The notes beneath the pieces were generated by a model. That model saw only the letters and a program-made list of their open reading frames with translations. It did not search any database and was not told the origin of the DNA. From Caulobacter segnis (GTDB lineage Bacteria; Pseudomonadota; Alphaproteobacteria; Caulobacterales; Caulobacteraceae), in assembly GCF_023935105.1 (NCBI RefSeq), contig NZ_CP096040.1:4507001-4571000 (forward strand): DNA of 64,000 nt, written 5' to 3'. Below, piece after piece: positions 23,660 to 32,175 of the stretch. Position 1 is the stretch's first letter. Every line of letters starts with the position of its first letter. The position numbers and the translations under genes are program-made.

Positions 23660-25726
23660 ATGCCCACGCTCGACCGTCGCGCCCTGCTCGCCGCCCTTGG
23701 CGCGATGGCGCTGCCGCCGGCCCTGGCGCGCGCCGCCGCGATCGACGCGGACGTCCGCACCGGGACGATCAAGGACGTCGAGCACGTGGTGATCCTGATG
23801 CAGGAGAACCGCGCCTTCGACCACTATTTCGGAACCCTGGCCGGGGTGCGGGGCTTCGGCGATCGCTTCCCCGTCCCGGTGCGCGACCGGACGGGCCGCG
23901 CGGACGGCTCGGTGTTTACCCAGGCCTACAAGGACCAGCTGCTGGCGCCGTTCCCGCTGGAGACCACCAAGACCTTCGCCCACATGCGGGTCGAGAGCAC
24001 GCCGCACAGCTGGACCAACGCCCAGGACGCCTGGGACCAGGGCCGCATGGACCGCTGGCCGGAGTCCAAGGAACCCTGGTCGATGGGCTATTTCGAACGG
24101 GCCGACATCCCGTTCCAGTTCGCCCTGGCCGAGACCTTCACCCTTTGCGACGCCTATCACTGCTCGACCCAGACCGGCACCAACACCAACCGCCTGTTCC
24201 TGTGGACCGGGACCAACGACCCGGCCGGGACGCAGGGCGGGCCGTCGATCTCGAACTCGCACGACAACTTCGCCGAGCTGGGCGGCGCGGCGGAATCCTA
24301 CACCTGGACCACCTATCCCGAGCGGCTGCTGAAGGCGGGCGTCTCCTGGCGGATCTACCAGGACATGGCCGACAACTTCACCGACAACCCGCTGGCCGGG
24401 TTCAAGGCCTATCGCGACGCCTACAAGGGCCTGCCCGGCTCGGATAAGCGCCTGAAGGACCTGGCGCTGTCGACCTGGCATCTGGACAAGCTTCGCGAGG
24501 ACGTGGTCGCCGGCCGCCTGCCGCGCGTGTCCTGGATCATCGCCCCCGCCGCCGACAGCGAGCATCCCGCCCCGTCCAGCCCGGCCCAGGGCGCGGACTA
24601 CACCGCCCGCGTTCTCGACGCCCTGACCGCCGATCCCAAGGTCTGGGCGCGGACGGTGTTCCTGGTGATGTTCGACGAGAACGACGGCTTCTTCGATCAT
24701 GTCCCGCCGCCGTCGCCGCCGTCGCTGGACGCGGCCGGCAAGCCGATCGGCGGCTCCACCGTCGACGTCGCCGGCATGCACCATCGCGTACGCAATCCGA
24801 CCGAGGCCAAGGCCGAGCGCGACGACCTGATGGGCCGGCCTTACGGACTTGGCCCCCGTGTCCCGCTCTACGCTGTCTCGCCCTGGAGCCGGGGCGGCTT
24901 CGTCGACAGCCAGGTCTTCGACCACACCTCGGTGATCCAGTTCCTCGAGAAGCGCTTCGGGGTGATGGAGCCGAACATCGCGCCTTGGCGGCGAGCGGTG
25001 TGCGGCGACCTGACCAGTTGCTTCGACTTCAAGACGCCGAACGACAGGCCGTTCGCGCCGCTGCCGTCGGTGGCCGAGGCGGCCGCCCGCGCGGCCAAGC
25101 TGCCCGAGATCAAGCCGCCGACGCCGACGACGATCGCCGCCCCCGTCCAGGACAAGGGAACCCGGCCCTCGCGCGCCCTGCCCTACGCCCCGGCGGCGGA
25201 CGGCCGGATGAAGGACGGGGCCATGACCCTGACCCTGGCCAATCCCGGCGCAGCGGCCTGCGTGCTGCACGTCTATGACCGCCTGCGCCTGGACGCCGTC
25301 CCGCGCCGTTACACCGTGGGACCGGGCAAACGCCTGGAGGACGCCTGGCCGGCCGGCCCCTACGACCTGTGGGTGCTGGGCCCGAACGGCTTCCACCGTC
25401 GTTTCGTGGGCGAGGACGCCGGGGTCGAGATCACCACCCGCGCCAAGGGCGCCCTGCTGCTGGTCACCCTGACCAACAGCGGCAAGACGCCCCGCCAGGT
25501 CTTCCTGGCCAGTCCCGAGGGCCTGGGCGCCGAACCCTGGAGCGTCACCCTTGCGCCCTACGAGACCCACGCCCGCGCCGCGCCCACGCACCACGGCTGG
25601 TACGACCTGACTGCCCGCCTGGACGGCGAGAAGACCTGGCTGCGCCGCCTGGCGGGCCGGATCGAGACGGGCAAGGACTCGATCAGCGACCCCCTGATGG
25701 GCGGGCCGGCGATGCTGAGCTTCTAA
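23660..25726 (+). CDS. Tat-exported phosphocholine-type phospholipase C
   Basis: A 688-residue enzyme of the non-hemolytic/hemolytic phospholipase C and acid phosphatase AcpA family. A twin-arginine signal (LDRRALLAALGAMAL) opens the protein. The catalytic domain has the family motif VVILMQENRAFDHYFGTLAGVRGF, with the nucleophile region THTNRLF-like NTNRLFLWTGTNDP, then FDENDGFFDHVPPP, and HTSVIQFLEKRFG. Two C-terminal DUF756-type beta modules follow (from about residue 480). It would cleave phosphatidylcholine or sphingomyelin outside the cell or in the periplasm, releasing phosphocholine. ATG at 23660 is supported by GTCGGAG; a longer start at 23606 would bury the Tat signal. Confidence 0.92.
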   Translation: MPTLDRRALLAALGAMALPPALARAAAIDADVRTGTIKDVEHVVILMQENRAFDHYFGTLAGVRGFGDRFPVPVRDRTGRADGSVFTQAYKDQLLAPFPLETTKTFAHMRVESTPHSWTNAQDAWDQGRMDRWPESKEPWSMGYFERADIPFQFALAETFTLCDAYHCSTQTGTNTNRLFLWTGTNDPAGTQGGPSISNSHDNFAELGGAAESYTWTTYPERLLKAGVSWRIYQDMADNFTDNPLAGFKAYRDAYKGLPGSDKRLKDLALSTWHLDKLREDVVAGRLPRVSWIIAPAADSEHPAPSSPAQGADYTARVLDALTADPKVWARTVFLVMFDENDGFFDHVPPPSPPSLDAAGKPIGGSTVDVAGMHHRVRNPTEAKAERDDLMGRPYGLGPRVPLYAVSPWSRGGFVDSQVFDHTSVIQFLEKRFGVMEPNIAPWRRAVCGDLTSCFDFKTPNDRPFAPLPSVAEAAARAAKLPEIKPPTPTTIAAPVQDKGTRPSRALPYAPAADGRMKDGAMTLTLANPGAAACVLHVYDRLRLDAVPRRYTVGPGKRLEDAWPAGPYDLWVLGPNGFHRRFVGEDAGVEITTRAKGALLLVTLTNSGKTPRQVFLASPEGLGAEPWSVTLAPYETHARAAPTHHGWYDLTARLDGEKTWLRRLAGRIETGKDSISDPLMGGPAMLSF

Positions 25727-25739
25727 TTCTCTCTCCGAT

Positions 25740-25860
25740 CTCCCCGGCGAAAGCCGGGGCCCAGATCGAACCCATGAGCGCCGAACAGGCTGGCAGGCGC
25801 GTATCTGGGATCATCCCCAACCGCTCAGGCTGAATCTGGGCCCCGGCTTTCGCCGGGGAA
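25740..25860. repeat. Paired palindromic repeat, family A copy 3
   Basis: Arms TCCCCGGCGAAAGCCGGGG (25741-25759) and its inverted partner ending at 25859. The interior is nearly the same as copy 2. It lies 14 nt after the phospholipase C stop. Confidence 0.9.
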
Positions 25861-25901
25861 ATCGGATAGGGGTTGGGGGTTGGATTCGTCTGGATACCGC
25901 C

Positions 25902-27149
25902 ATGCCCCTCCGCCCATCGCTGCTGGTCCTGACCCTTGCCCTGGTCGCCCAGCCCGCCTTCGCCGCGCCGGCCTTCAAGAAGGCGGTGGCCAAGCTGGAC
26001 GCCGACTACGACCGCACGGTCGCCGACATCGTCACCCTGACCGAGATCCCGGCCCCGCCGTTCAAGGAGGAGGCCCGCGCCAAGGCCTATCTGGCGATGC
26101 TGAAGGCCCATGGCCTCTCGAACGTCGAGATGGACGCCGAGGGCAATGTCATGGGCGTGCGGCCGGGAACCGCGACCCGGGGCCAGGGCCCGTTCGTGGT
26201 CATCGCCGCGCACCTGGACACCGTCTTCCCCGAAGGCACGGACGTGAAGGTGCGCCGCGAGGGCACGCGGCTGATGGCCCCCGGCGTCGGCGACGACACC
26301 CGAGCCCTGGCCACCCTGCTGGCCTATCTGCGCGCCCTCGACGCGGCCGGGATCAAGACCCGCAGCGACATCCTGGTCGTCGGCAATGTCGGTGAGGAAG
26401 GCCCCGGGGACCTGCGCGGGATCCGGCATCTGTTCAACAAGGGCCCGTACAAGGGCCGGATCAGCGCCTTCTTCTCGATGGACGGCTCGGACCCGTCGCG
26501 GATCGTCGACAAGGGCGTCGGCTCCAAGCGCTATCGGGTGACCTTCAAGGGCCCCGGCGGCCACAGCTATGGCGCGTTCGGCATCGTCAATCCGATGGCG
26601 GCCATGGCCAAGGCGGTGACCGACCTCTACGCGGTCGAGACGCCCAAGCATCCCAAGACCACCTATTCGGCCAGCGTCACCGGCGGCGGCACGTCGGTGA
26701 ACTCGATCCCGAACTCGGTTTTCATGGAGTTCGACATGCGCTCGGAAAGCGCGGCCGAGCTGGCCAGGCTGGACCAGACGCTGATCGGCATCCTCGACAA
26801 GGCCGTGGCCGGCGAGAACGCCGCCCGCGATACCCGCGACGGCAAGGTCAGCTACGAGGCCAAGGTGATCGGCGAGCGGCCGGCCGGCAACACGCCCCAG
26901 ACGTCCGACATCGTCGTGCTGACGGCGGCGGCGGCCACGGCCCTGGGCTTCTCGCCCCAGCACGAGGAAAGCTCGACCGACAGCAATGTGCCGATGAGCC
27001 TGGGCATTCCCGCCGTCACCATCGGCGCCGGCGGGAATGCCGGCCGCGCCCACGCCCTGGACGAATGGATCGACGTTGAGAAGGGCGAGAGCCTGAAGGG
27101 CATGCAGGTCGGCCTGGCGGCCCTGCTGGCCGTGGCGGGGGTGGACTGA
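25902..27149 (+). CDS. Exported M20-family metallopeptidase
   Basis: A 415-residue di-zinc peptidase of the M20 (PepT/CPG2-like) clan, with a signal peptide ending near PAFAAPA. The metal ligands are apparent: His in VIAAHLDTVFP, the bridging Asp in PGVGDDTRAL, Glu-Glu in VGNVGEEGPGD with the catalytic base, Asp in FFSMDGSD, and the C-terminal His in GRAHALDEWID. The lid/dimerisation domain starts at about residue 205 (RVTFKGPGGHSYGAFG). It probably trims oligopeptides in the periplasm. Confidence 0.92.
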   Translation: MPLRPSLLVLTLALVAQPAFAAPAFKKAVAKLDADYDRTVADIVTLTEIPAPPFKEEARAKAYLAMLKAHGLSNVEMDAEGNVMGVRPGTATRGQGPFVVIAAHLDTVFPEGTDVKVRREGTRLMAPGVGDDTRALATLLAYLRALDAAGIKTRSDILVVGNVGEEGPGDLRGIRHLFNKGPYKGRISAFFSMDGSDPSRIVDKGVGSKRYRVTFKGPGGHSYGAFGIVNPMAAMAKAVTDLYAVETPKHPKTTYSASVTGGGTSVNSIPNSVFMEFDMRSESAAELARLDQTLIGILDKAVAGENAARDTRDGKVSYEAKVIGERPAGNTPQTSDIVVLTAAAATALGFSPQHEESSTDSNVPMSLGIPAVTIGAGGNAGRAHALDEWIDVEKGESLKGMQVGLAALLAVAGVD

Positions 27150-27153
27150 GATC

Positions 27154-27271
27154 TCTCCTCACCCGCGATGCGGGGGAGGTGGTCCAGAGGGCCGGAGGGG
27201 GCTAACTCGGCATAATCCAGCTCGCCCCCTCAGTCGCTCCGCGACAGCTCCCCCGCAGCGCTGGGGAGCAG
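27154..27271. repeat. Paired palindromic repeat, family C copy 1
   Basis: It begins CTCACCCGCGATGCGGGGG and ends with CTCCCCCGCAGCGCTGGGG. The interior has AGGGCCGGAGGGGGC on the left and CGCCCCCTCAGTCGCTCCG on the right, shared with the copies at 50039 and 62671. It fills the gap between the converging M20 and DMT genes, with about 4 nt to spare on each side. Confidence 0.85.
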
Positions 27272-27274
27272 AGG

Positions 27275-28222
27275 CTATGCCGGTTTCCGCGTCACCAGCC
27301 AGATCCCCGCGCACACCAAAGCCAGCGCCGCGGCGTTCTTCCAGGCCAGCACCGGCTCATGCAGGAACACCGCCGACAGCAGCACCCCGAACACCGGGAT
27401 CAGGAAGTTGAACACCGCCAGCATGCCGACCGGGTTGTGCTTGATCAGCAGGCTCCACAGGGCGAAGGCGGCCGCCGACAGTCCGGCCATGTAGGCCAGC
27501 AGGGCCAGCGAGCGCGCGTCGAAGCCGCCCAGATGGCCGCCCAGCCCGAAGCCGATGGCCAGCAAGCCCGCGCCGCCGAGCGACAGCTGCCAGCCGGTCA
27601 TCACCAGGGGATCGACCTTGCGCGAGATCGACTTGCCCCAGATCGAGGCGGCCGCCAGCACGAAGGCGGCGGCGACCACGAAGCCCTCGCCCAGCAGGCT
27701 GAACTCGAAGTCCAGGCCTTTTCCGCCGAGGTTCACGGCCAGAACGCCCGCGAAGCCCAGCAGGCAGCCGGCCACCTTGCGCGGGGTCAGGCGGTCGTCC
27801 TTGAACAGGAAGTGGGCCAGGATCACGCCGAAGAACGCGCCGGTGGCGTTCATGATCGACGACTTCACGCCGGTGGCGTGGGCCAGGCCGATATAGAAGA
27901 ACACGTACTGCAGCGTGGTCTGAAAGACGCCCAGGCCGATCACTTGCCCGACCTGGTCGCGGGCCACGGCCAGCGGCTTGCGGGTCAGGACGGCCAGGGC
28001 CAGCAGGATCAGCCCCGCCGCCAGGAACCGCCAGCCGGCGAACAGCATCTGCGAGGCCGTGTCGGTCTTGGCGACATGCAGCAACGCATAGCCCACCTTC
28101 ACCGCCGGAAAGGCGCTGCCCCACAGGAGGCAGCACAGCACGGCCATGCCGACGACGAAGCGGCGATCCTGGTAGAGGTTGGTCGGGGCGGAGGTCAAAA
28201 GGATACGCCTGGAAAAAGACAT
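27275..28222 (-). CDS. EamA/DMT-family transporter
   Basis: A 315-residue transporter of the drug/metabolite superfamily with ten predicted helices arranged as two EamA repeats. The first begins with VVGMAVLCCLLWGSAFPAVKVGY, the second near LLGEGFVVAAAFVLAAASIWGKSIS. These exporters move amino acids, nucleosides or other metabolites; the substrate is unknown. The start is uncertain: ATG at 28222 lies in one arm of a perfect 11-bp inverted repeat that would hide it in mRNA, so a start nearer residue 26 (ATG at 28147) is possible. Confidence 0.88.
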   Translation of the reverse strand: MSFSRRILLTSAPTNLYQDRRFVVGMAVLCCLLWGSAFPAVKVGYALLHVAKTDTASQMLFAGWRFLAAGLILLALAVLTRKPLAVARDQVGQVIGLGVFQTTLQYVFFYIGLAHATGVKSSIMNATGAFFGVILAHFLFKDDRLTPRKVAGCLLGFAGVLAVNLGGKGLDFEFSLLGEGFVVAAAFVLAAASIWGKSISRKVDPLVMTGWQLSLGGAGLLAIGFGLGGHLGGFDARSLALLAYMAGLSAAAFALWSLLIKHNPVGMLAVFNFLIPVFGVLLSAVFLHEPVLAWKNAAALALVCAGIWLVTRKPA

Positions 28223-28250
28223 CGCCGCCCCACGCGAGCGGGGCGGCGAT
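28221..28250. repeat. 30-bp inverted repeat overlapping the DMT transporter start
   Basis: ATCGCCGCCCC (28221-28231) and GGGGCGGCGAT (28240-28250) pair perfectly over an 8-bp spacer. It may be a translational control hairpin or an operator. Confidence 0.7.
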
Positions 28251-28303
28251 CGTTATGGGGGCTCTTCTAGGCCTCCGGCTCGCGACCTTCAACGCCCAAG
28301 CGC

Positions 28304-28474
28304 GCCCTCTCCCCTTGCGGGAGGGTGGCCGCCGAAGGCGGTCGGGTGAGGGGTTGAAGAGAGAGAGAGAGAGAGACCGCCGCGACAGCCTTACCGCCTC
28401 CGCGGCGGCTTGCGTCAGTGCGCCCCCTCATCCGTCATCCTTCGGATGACACCTTCTCCCGCAAGGGGAGAAGG
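28304..28474. repeat. Paired palindromic repeat, family B copy 2, with a GA microsatellite
   Basis: The outer arms match copy 1 (CTCTCCCCTTGCGGGAG on the left and TCTCCCGCAAGGGGAGAAG on the right). Inside is a (AG)n run of 19 nt at 28358-28376. It ends 6 nt from the stop of the M23 peptidase gene. Confidence 0.85.
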
Positions 28475-28480
28475 AAACGC

Positions 28481-29857
28481 CTACCGCGACGAGACCTTCA
28501 CCAGGTCCGCCGAAGCCAGCTTGGGCGCCTCATCGCCGACGGTCGCGCCGCCGTCGGCCAGCAGGTGGTCGATGCGGGCCTTCTGCGACTTGAACGAGGC
28601 CAGTTCCGAGCCGGCCAGGATGGTGCCCTGGGGAACCTTGGCGCCGATCGGATTGACCCGCTGGCCCTTCAGCCAGACCTCGTAGTGCAGGTGCGGACCA
28701 GTCGCCAGGCCGGTCGAGCCGACATAGGCCACCACCTGGCCCTGGCGGACGCGCATGCCCGGGCGGATGCCGGGGGCATAACGCGAGATGTGGCCGTAGC
28801 CGGTGTCCCACTGGCCCGAATGGCGGATGCGCAGCCAGTTGCCGTAGCCGGCCCAGCGGCGGGCCTCCAGCACCACGCCGTCGCCGGCGGCCAGGATCGG
28901 GGTGCCCGTCCCGGCCCCGAAGTCGACGCCCTTGTGGGCGCGGGTGTAGCCCAGCACCGGGTGCTTGCGCTGGCCGAAGGTCGAGGTGATCCGCGCCCCG
29001 TCCACCGGCGTGCGCAGCAGGAAGCCTTTGATGTTCTTGCCCAGCTCGTCGAAGAACTGGCTCTTGCCGTCCGGATCGCCCTTGCGGTCGAAGGCGTAGA
29101 ACTTCTGGCCCTTGACCTCGGCGTATTCCAGGTCGCCGGCCTCGATGGTGCGGCCGCTCTCGGTGACCTTGCGGTCGAACACCAGGCAGAAGCGGTCGCC
29201 TTCCTTGATGTCGCGCGAGAAGTCGATCTTGTGCGAGAACAGCTTGGCCGCCTGGCTGATGATCGCCGGCGTGCCGCCGACATTGGCCACGCTCTCGTAG
29301 AACGAGCCGTTCATTTCCCCACAAGCGACTTTCTGCTCGTCGCGCACCTTCTCCTCCAGTTCGCGCAGGCGCAGGGCCCCGTCGAAGGTGCGCGAGACGG
29401 TCAGGGTCGACGACGGGCTGGCCCGCATGGAGAGGCCCACCAGGCGGGCCGGGCCGCGCTGGCCGCCGCGACGCTGGGCGATGGCGGCCTCGAAGGCCAT
29501 GCCGGCCTTGATGTTGACGGTGTCGATCGCGCCTTGCAGCACCGAGACGACCTGCTTGGCCTCCTCGGGGGCGACGCCGGCGCGCTGAACGGCGCCTTGC
29601 AGGGTCTCGCCCGGGCGCACCTTGACCGCGACGTTCTCGGGACGCTCGAAACCGGGCTGGGCCTCGGCGCTGGCGAAGGCGACGTGCTGCAGGGCGACCA
29701 GGGCCGCGGGATCCAGCGCCGCCTTCTCCGTACGCGGAGTCCTGACGTCGTCGGCGGTCAGCTTCCAGCCCACGCCCAACGCGGCCAGGCCGGCGACGGC
29801 GGTGAAAATCCTCGGCGCCCAGCGTGTCGCGCTGCGTCGCGGATCAAATTCCTGCAT
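28481..29857 (-). CDS. M23-family peptidoglycan endopeptidase
   Basis: A 458-residue envelope protein. One N-terminal membrane or uncleaved signal segment (IFTAVAGLAALGVGWKL) is followed by a LysM/OapA-like region (VAVKVRPGETLQGAVQRAGV), a long linker domain, and the LytM/M23 catalytic domain from about residue 300. The zinc site is complete: HKGVDFGAGTGTP supplies His and Asp, and GPHLHYEVWLKG supplies the HxH. It should cut cross-bridge peptides during growth or division, or activate amidases. It sits directly downstream of ctrA in the same direction, behind the ctrA terminator, so it has its own promoter. Confidence 0.92.
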   Translation of the reverse strand: MQEFDPRRSATRWAPRIFTAVAGLAALGVGWKLTADDVRTPRTEKAALDPAALVALQHVAFASAEAQPGFERPENVAVKVRPGETLQGAVQRAGVAPEEAKQVVSVLQGAIDTVNIKAGMAFEAAIAQRRGGQRGPARLVGLSMRASPSSTLTVSRTFDGALRLRELEEKVRDEQKVACGEMNGSFYESVANVGGTPAIISQAAKLFSHKIDFSRDIKEGDRFCLVFDRKVTESGRTIEAGDLEYAEVKGQKFYAFDRKGDPDGKSQFFDELGKNIKGFLLRTPVDGARITSTFGQRKHPVLGYTRAHKGVDFGAGTGTPILAAGDGVVLEARRWAGYGNWLRIRHSGQWDTGYGHISRYAPGIRPGMRVRQGQVVAYVGSTGLATGPHLHYEVWLKGQRVNPIGAKVPQGTILAGSELASFKSQKARIDHLLADGGATVGDEAPKLASADLVKVSSR

Positions 29858-30044
29858 CGTGCCCCCGTCGGTGCGATGCCGCGCAAATCAAATGACACGG
29901 CCGGGAAGCCCCCCAGCGGTCGTTCGGCCCGGACCATGCTCAGACATGCTCTCGGCGGCAAGGACTATTCGGCGCTTCGGCCAATTTGTCACGGCATGGT
30001 TAACATCCGTTAACAGCCGAAACGCAACCCCATGATCCCAATAA

Positions 30045-30072
30045 GAAAACGCCCACCGTTTCCGGTGGGCGT
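30045..30072 (-). terminator. Rho-independent terminator of ctrA
   Basis: On the minus strand ACGCCCACCG, a GAAA loop and CGGTGGGCGT form a perfect 10-bp stem (30049-30072), followed by TTTT and TTATT. It separates ctrA from the M23 gene. Confidence 0.92.
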
Positions 30073-30103
30073 CTTGGGTAGGCTGACTGAAACTCGGGAG
30101 ACC

Positions 30104-30799
30104 TTAGGCCGCGTTGACCTGTTCGTTCGGGTCGCGCAGCACGTAGCCGCGGCCCCAGACCGTCTCGATGTGGTGCTTGCCGTGCGCCGAAGCGGCCAGC
30201 TTCTTGCGCAGCTTGCAGATGAACACGTCGATGATCTTCAGCTCGGGCTCGTCCATGCCGCCGTACAGGTGGTTCAGGAACATTTCCTTGGTCAGGGTCG
30301 TGCCCTTGCGCAGGGAGAGCAGCTCGAGCATCTGATATTCCTTGCCGGTCAGATGCACGCGGTTGCCGTTCACTTCGACGGTCTTGGCGTCGAGGTTGAC
30401 GATGATGTCGCCGGTCTTGATGACCGATTGGGCGTGACCCTTCGAACGACGGACCACCGCGTGGATGCGGGCGATCATCTCGTCCTTGTGGAACGGCTTG
30501 GTCATGTAGTCGTCGGCGCCGCCCGAGAAGGTCTTCACCTTCGTGTCGATTTCCGACGAGCCCGACAGGATCATGATCGGGGTGTTGATCTTCGCGACCC
30601 GCAGGGTGCGCAGAACATCGATGCCGCTCATGTCGGGAAGATTGAGATCGAGCAGGATGAGATCGTAGTCGTAGATCTTGCCCAGATCGACGCCTTCCTC
30701 ACCAAGATCCGTCGTATAGACGTTGAAGCCTTCAGACTTCAGCATCAGTTCGATGGTCTGCGCCGTCGCGCTGTCATCCTCGATCAACAGTACGCGCAT
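30104..30799 (-). CDS. ctrA: Cell-cycle master response regulator CtrA
   Basis: A 231-residue OmpR-type response regulator. The receiver has the acidic pair Asp8-Asp9, the phospho-acceptor Asp51 (LLDLNLPDMSG) and Lys in MTKPFHKDE. The winged-helix domain carries VHLTGKEYQMLELLSLRKG and IDVFICKLRKKLAAS. The C-terminal NAA is the ClpXP degron known for CtrA. The match to Caulobacter CtrA appears near-complete from memory. CtrA silences the replication origin and drives flagellar, pilus, division and methyltransferase genes. ATG at 30799 begins MRVLLIEDD; the longer frame is not used. Candidate CtrA boxes and a CcrM site lie upstream. Confidence 0.98.
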   Translation of the reverse strand: MRVLLIEDDSATAQTIELMLKSEGFNVYTTDLGEEGVDLGKIYDYDLILLDLNLPDMSGIDVLRTLRVAKINTPIMILSGSSEIDTKVKTFSGGADDYMTKPFHKDEMIARIHAVVRRSKGHAQSVIKTGDIIVNLDAKTVEVNGNRVHLTGKEYQMLELLSLRKGTTLTKEMFLNHLYGGMDEPELKIIDVFICKLRKKLAASAHGKHHIETVWGRGYVLRDPNEQVNAA

Positions 30800-31231
30800 G
30801 AGCCCCTCCACGCCAAATCTGGCGTATTCGAACGTCTTAGGCGGAGAGCCGCCGGTCAAACCCTTCGGCCACTTTGCCGGAGAGTTAATTTAAGACTGGT
30901 TAATGGTGAATGTCTCTGTTGGCTGAATGGTTAATCTGATTTGCGAATCGGGTGCAAGCGGCTCTCGCCCCCTTGGTCACATTGGTCGCACGCGTCGCAG
31001 GCGGCGCTTTTGGACGCCCTTCCGGTCGCTCGAAATCGCCAGGATCCGTGCCCTGAAAGCGGTCCGAACGACGTTACCGCGTTAAGGCCATGCCCGGCGC
31101 CGTTCGCACCTGAGGCGGAATTGCGGCGTTCCGTCGCGGGAATTTGAACGCCATTCTCGCGCTTTGCGGGTGTCGTCCCGATCGCCGAAGCTCGGCCTTT
31201 CGGTTGGAGCCGCGACGCCCGGCCGCAGGGC
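30800..31231. other. ctrA upstream regulatory region
   Basis: A 432-bp gap with no gene. TTAA elements occur at 30885, 30890, 30900 and 30931; the last, read on the minus strand, begins TTAACCATT, a good CtrA half-site. One GANTC (CcrM) site, GAATC, lies at 30945-30949. This agrees with the known autoregulated, methylation-sensitive ctrA promoters of Caulobacter. The part beyond 31000 shows nothing I can name. Confidence 0.65.
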
Positions 31232-32026
31232 TCAGGCCGGGTTGTCGCCCGCCAGCCAACCCGCCGCCCGCAGCTTGGCCACCGAGGCGCGGCTGACGGG
31301 CGCGGTTTCGCCATCCACCAGCCTCAGGCGCAGGTTGCGGCCGTCGCGCTCGACGCCGGCGATCGCGCGCCGCGCCACCCACCACGAGCGATGGACCTGC
31401 AGTCCCTCGACGCTCGCCAGGCCCGTCGTCACCCGCGCCAGGGGGCCCATCTCCAGCCGCGATCCGTATTCGGTCCGGATCCGGACATAGTGGTCCTCCA
31501 TCCTCAGATAGAGGACGGCGCCGGGATCGAGCGCCACGGCGGGGGCGTCGGCCGGGACCAGCCCCTCGCGCGCGGGCGTACGCGTGCGGGCGAGCGCCTG
31601 GGGGCGCACGCGTATGAAGTAGTAGGCCAGCACCAGCGTGGTCGCGATGGCCACGCACTGGCCGTACCATTCCAGCGGCGACACGGCATGGGCGATCCCC
31701 GGCCAGAGGGCGATGGCGACCACGCGCAGCGGCGCGCCCTGCAGCAGGCTGCCGACCAGGACGACCGGCGGGATCATCGTCCAGTCCGGCCAGCCCAGCC
31801 GCCGCACCCCTGCCCCCGCCAGCCGCGCCAGGCCGCCGAACAGCAGCATCCCGCACGCCAGGCTGCCGACCCAGTAGGCGATCCTCAAGCCCGGCCCACC
31901 GTTGAAGAAGCTGCCGAACGGCCCCATCAGCCCCAGCAGCACCCCGATCCCCACGGCCACGCCCAGATCGACCGCCCATTCACGGGCGGTCCCCAGCAGC
32001 GGCGGATCGGAAACGCGGGCGATCAT
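31232..32026 (-). CDS. Membrane-anchored LytTR transcriptional regulator
   Basis: A 264-residue protein with four or so membrane helices in the first 140 residues (WAVDLGVAVGIGVLLGLMG, IAYWVGSLACGMLLFGGLA, MIPPVVLVGSLLQG and CVAIATTLVLAYYFI) and a C-terminal LytTR DNA-binding domain (LYLRMEDHYVRIRTEYGS to VHRSWWVARRAIAGVER). There is no receiver domain, so the membrane part is presumably the sensor. Such MHYT-less LytTR proteins are common in Caulobacter and poorly studied. It is divergent from the secreted hydrolase across 149 bp. Confidence 0.88.
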   Translation of the reverse strand: MIARVSDPPLLGTAREWAVDLGVAVGIGVLLGLMGPFGSFFNGGPGLRIAYWVGSLACGMLLFGGLARLAGAGVRRLGWPDWTMIPPVVLVGSLLQGAPLRVVAIALWPGIAHAVSPLEWYGQCVAIATTLVLAYYFIRVRPQALARTRTPAREGLVPADAPAVALDPGAVLYLRMEDHYVRIRTEYGSRLEMGPLARVTTGLASVEGLQVHRSWWVARRAIAGVERDGRNLRLRLVDGETAPVSRASVAKLRAAGWLAGDNPA

Positions 32027-32175
32027 GAAACGAGGTATAGAGCGCCGTTACGCGGAGTCGCCAGCCCCGCCCATTCGCCGTCTCGCGAACCCGTTCGCCC
32101 ATTCGCGCAGGAGCACTGGCGACGGCCCGGAACGCGCCTCACAGCGGTGGCGTCGTCATTCGCTGAAGGACCGCC

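Noticed and set aside
32130..32160. An EcfG promoter before the secreted hydrolase
   Set aside because: GGAAC is followed after 17 bp by CGTC, not CGTT, so the match is incomplete.
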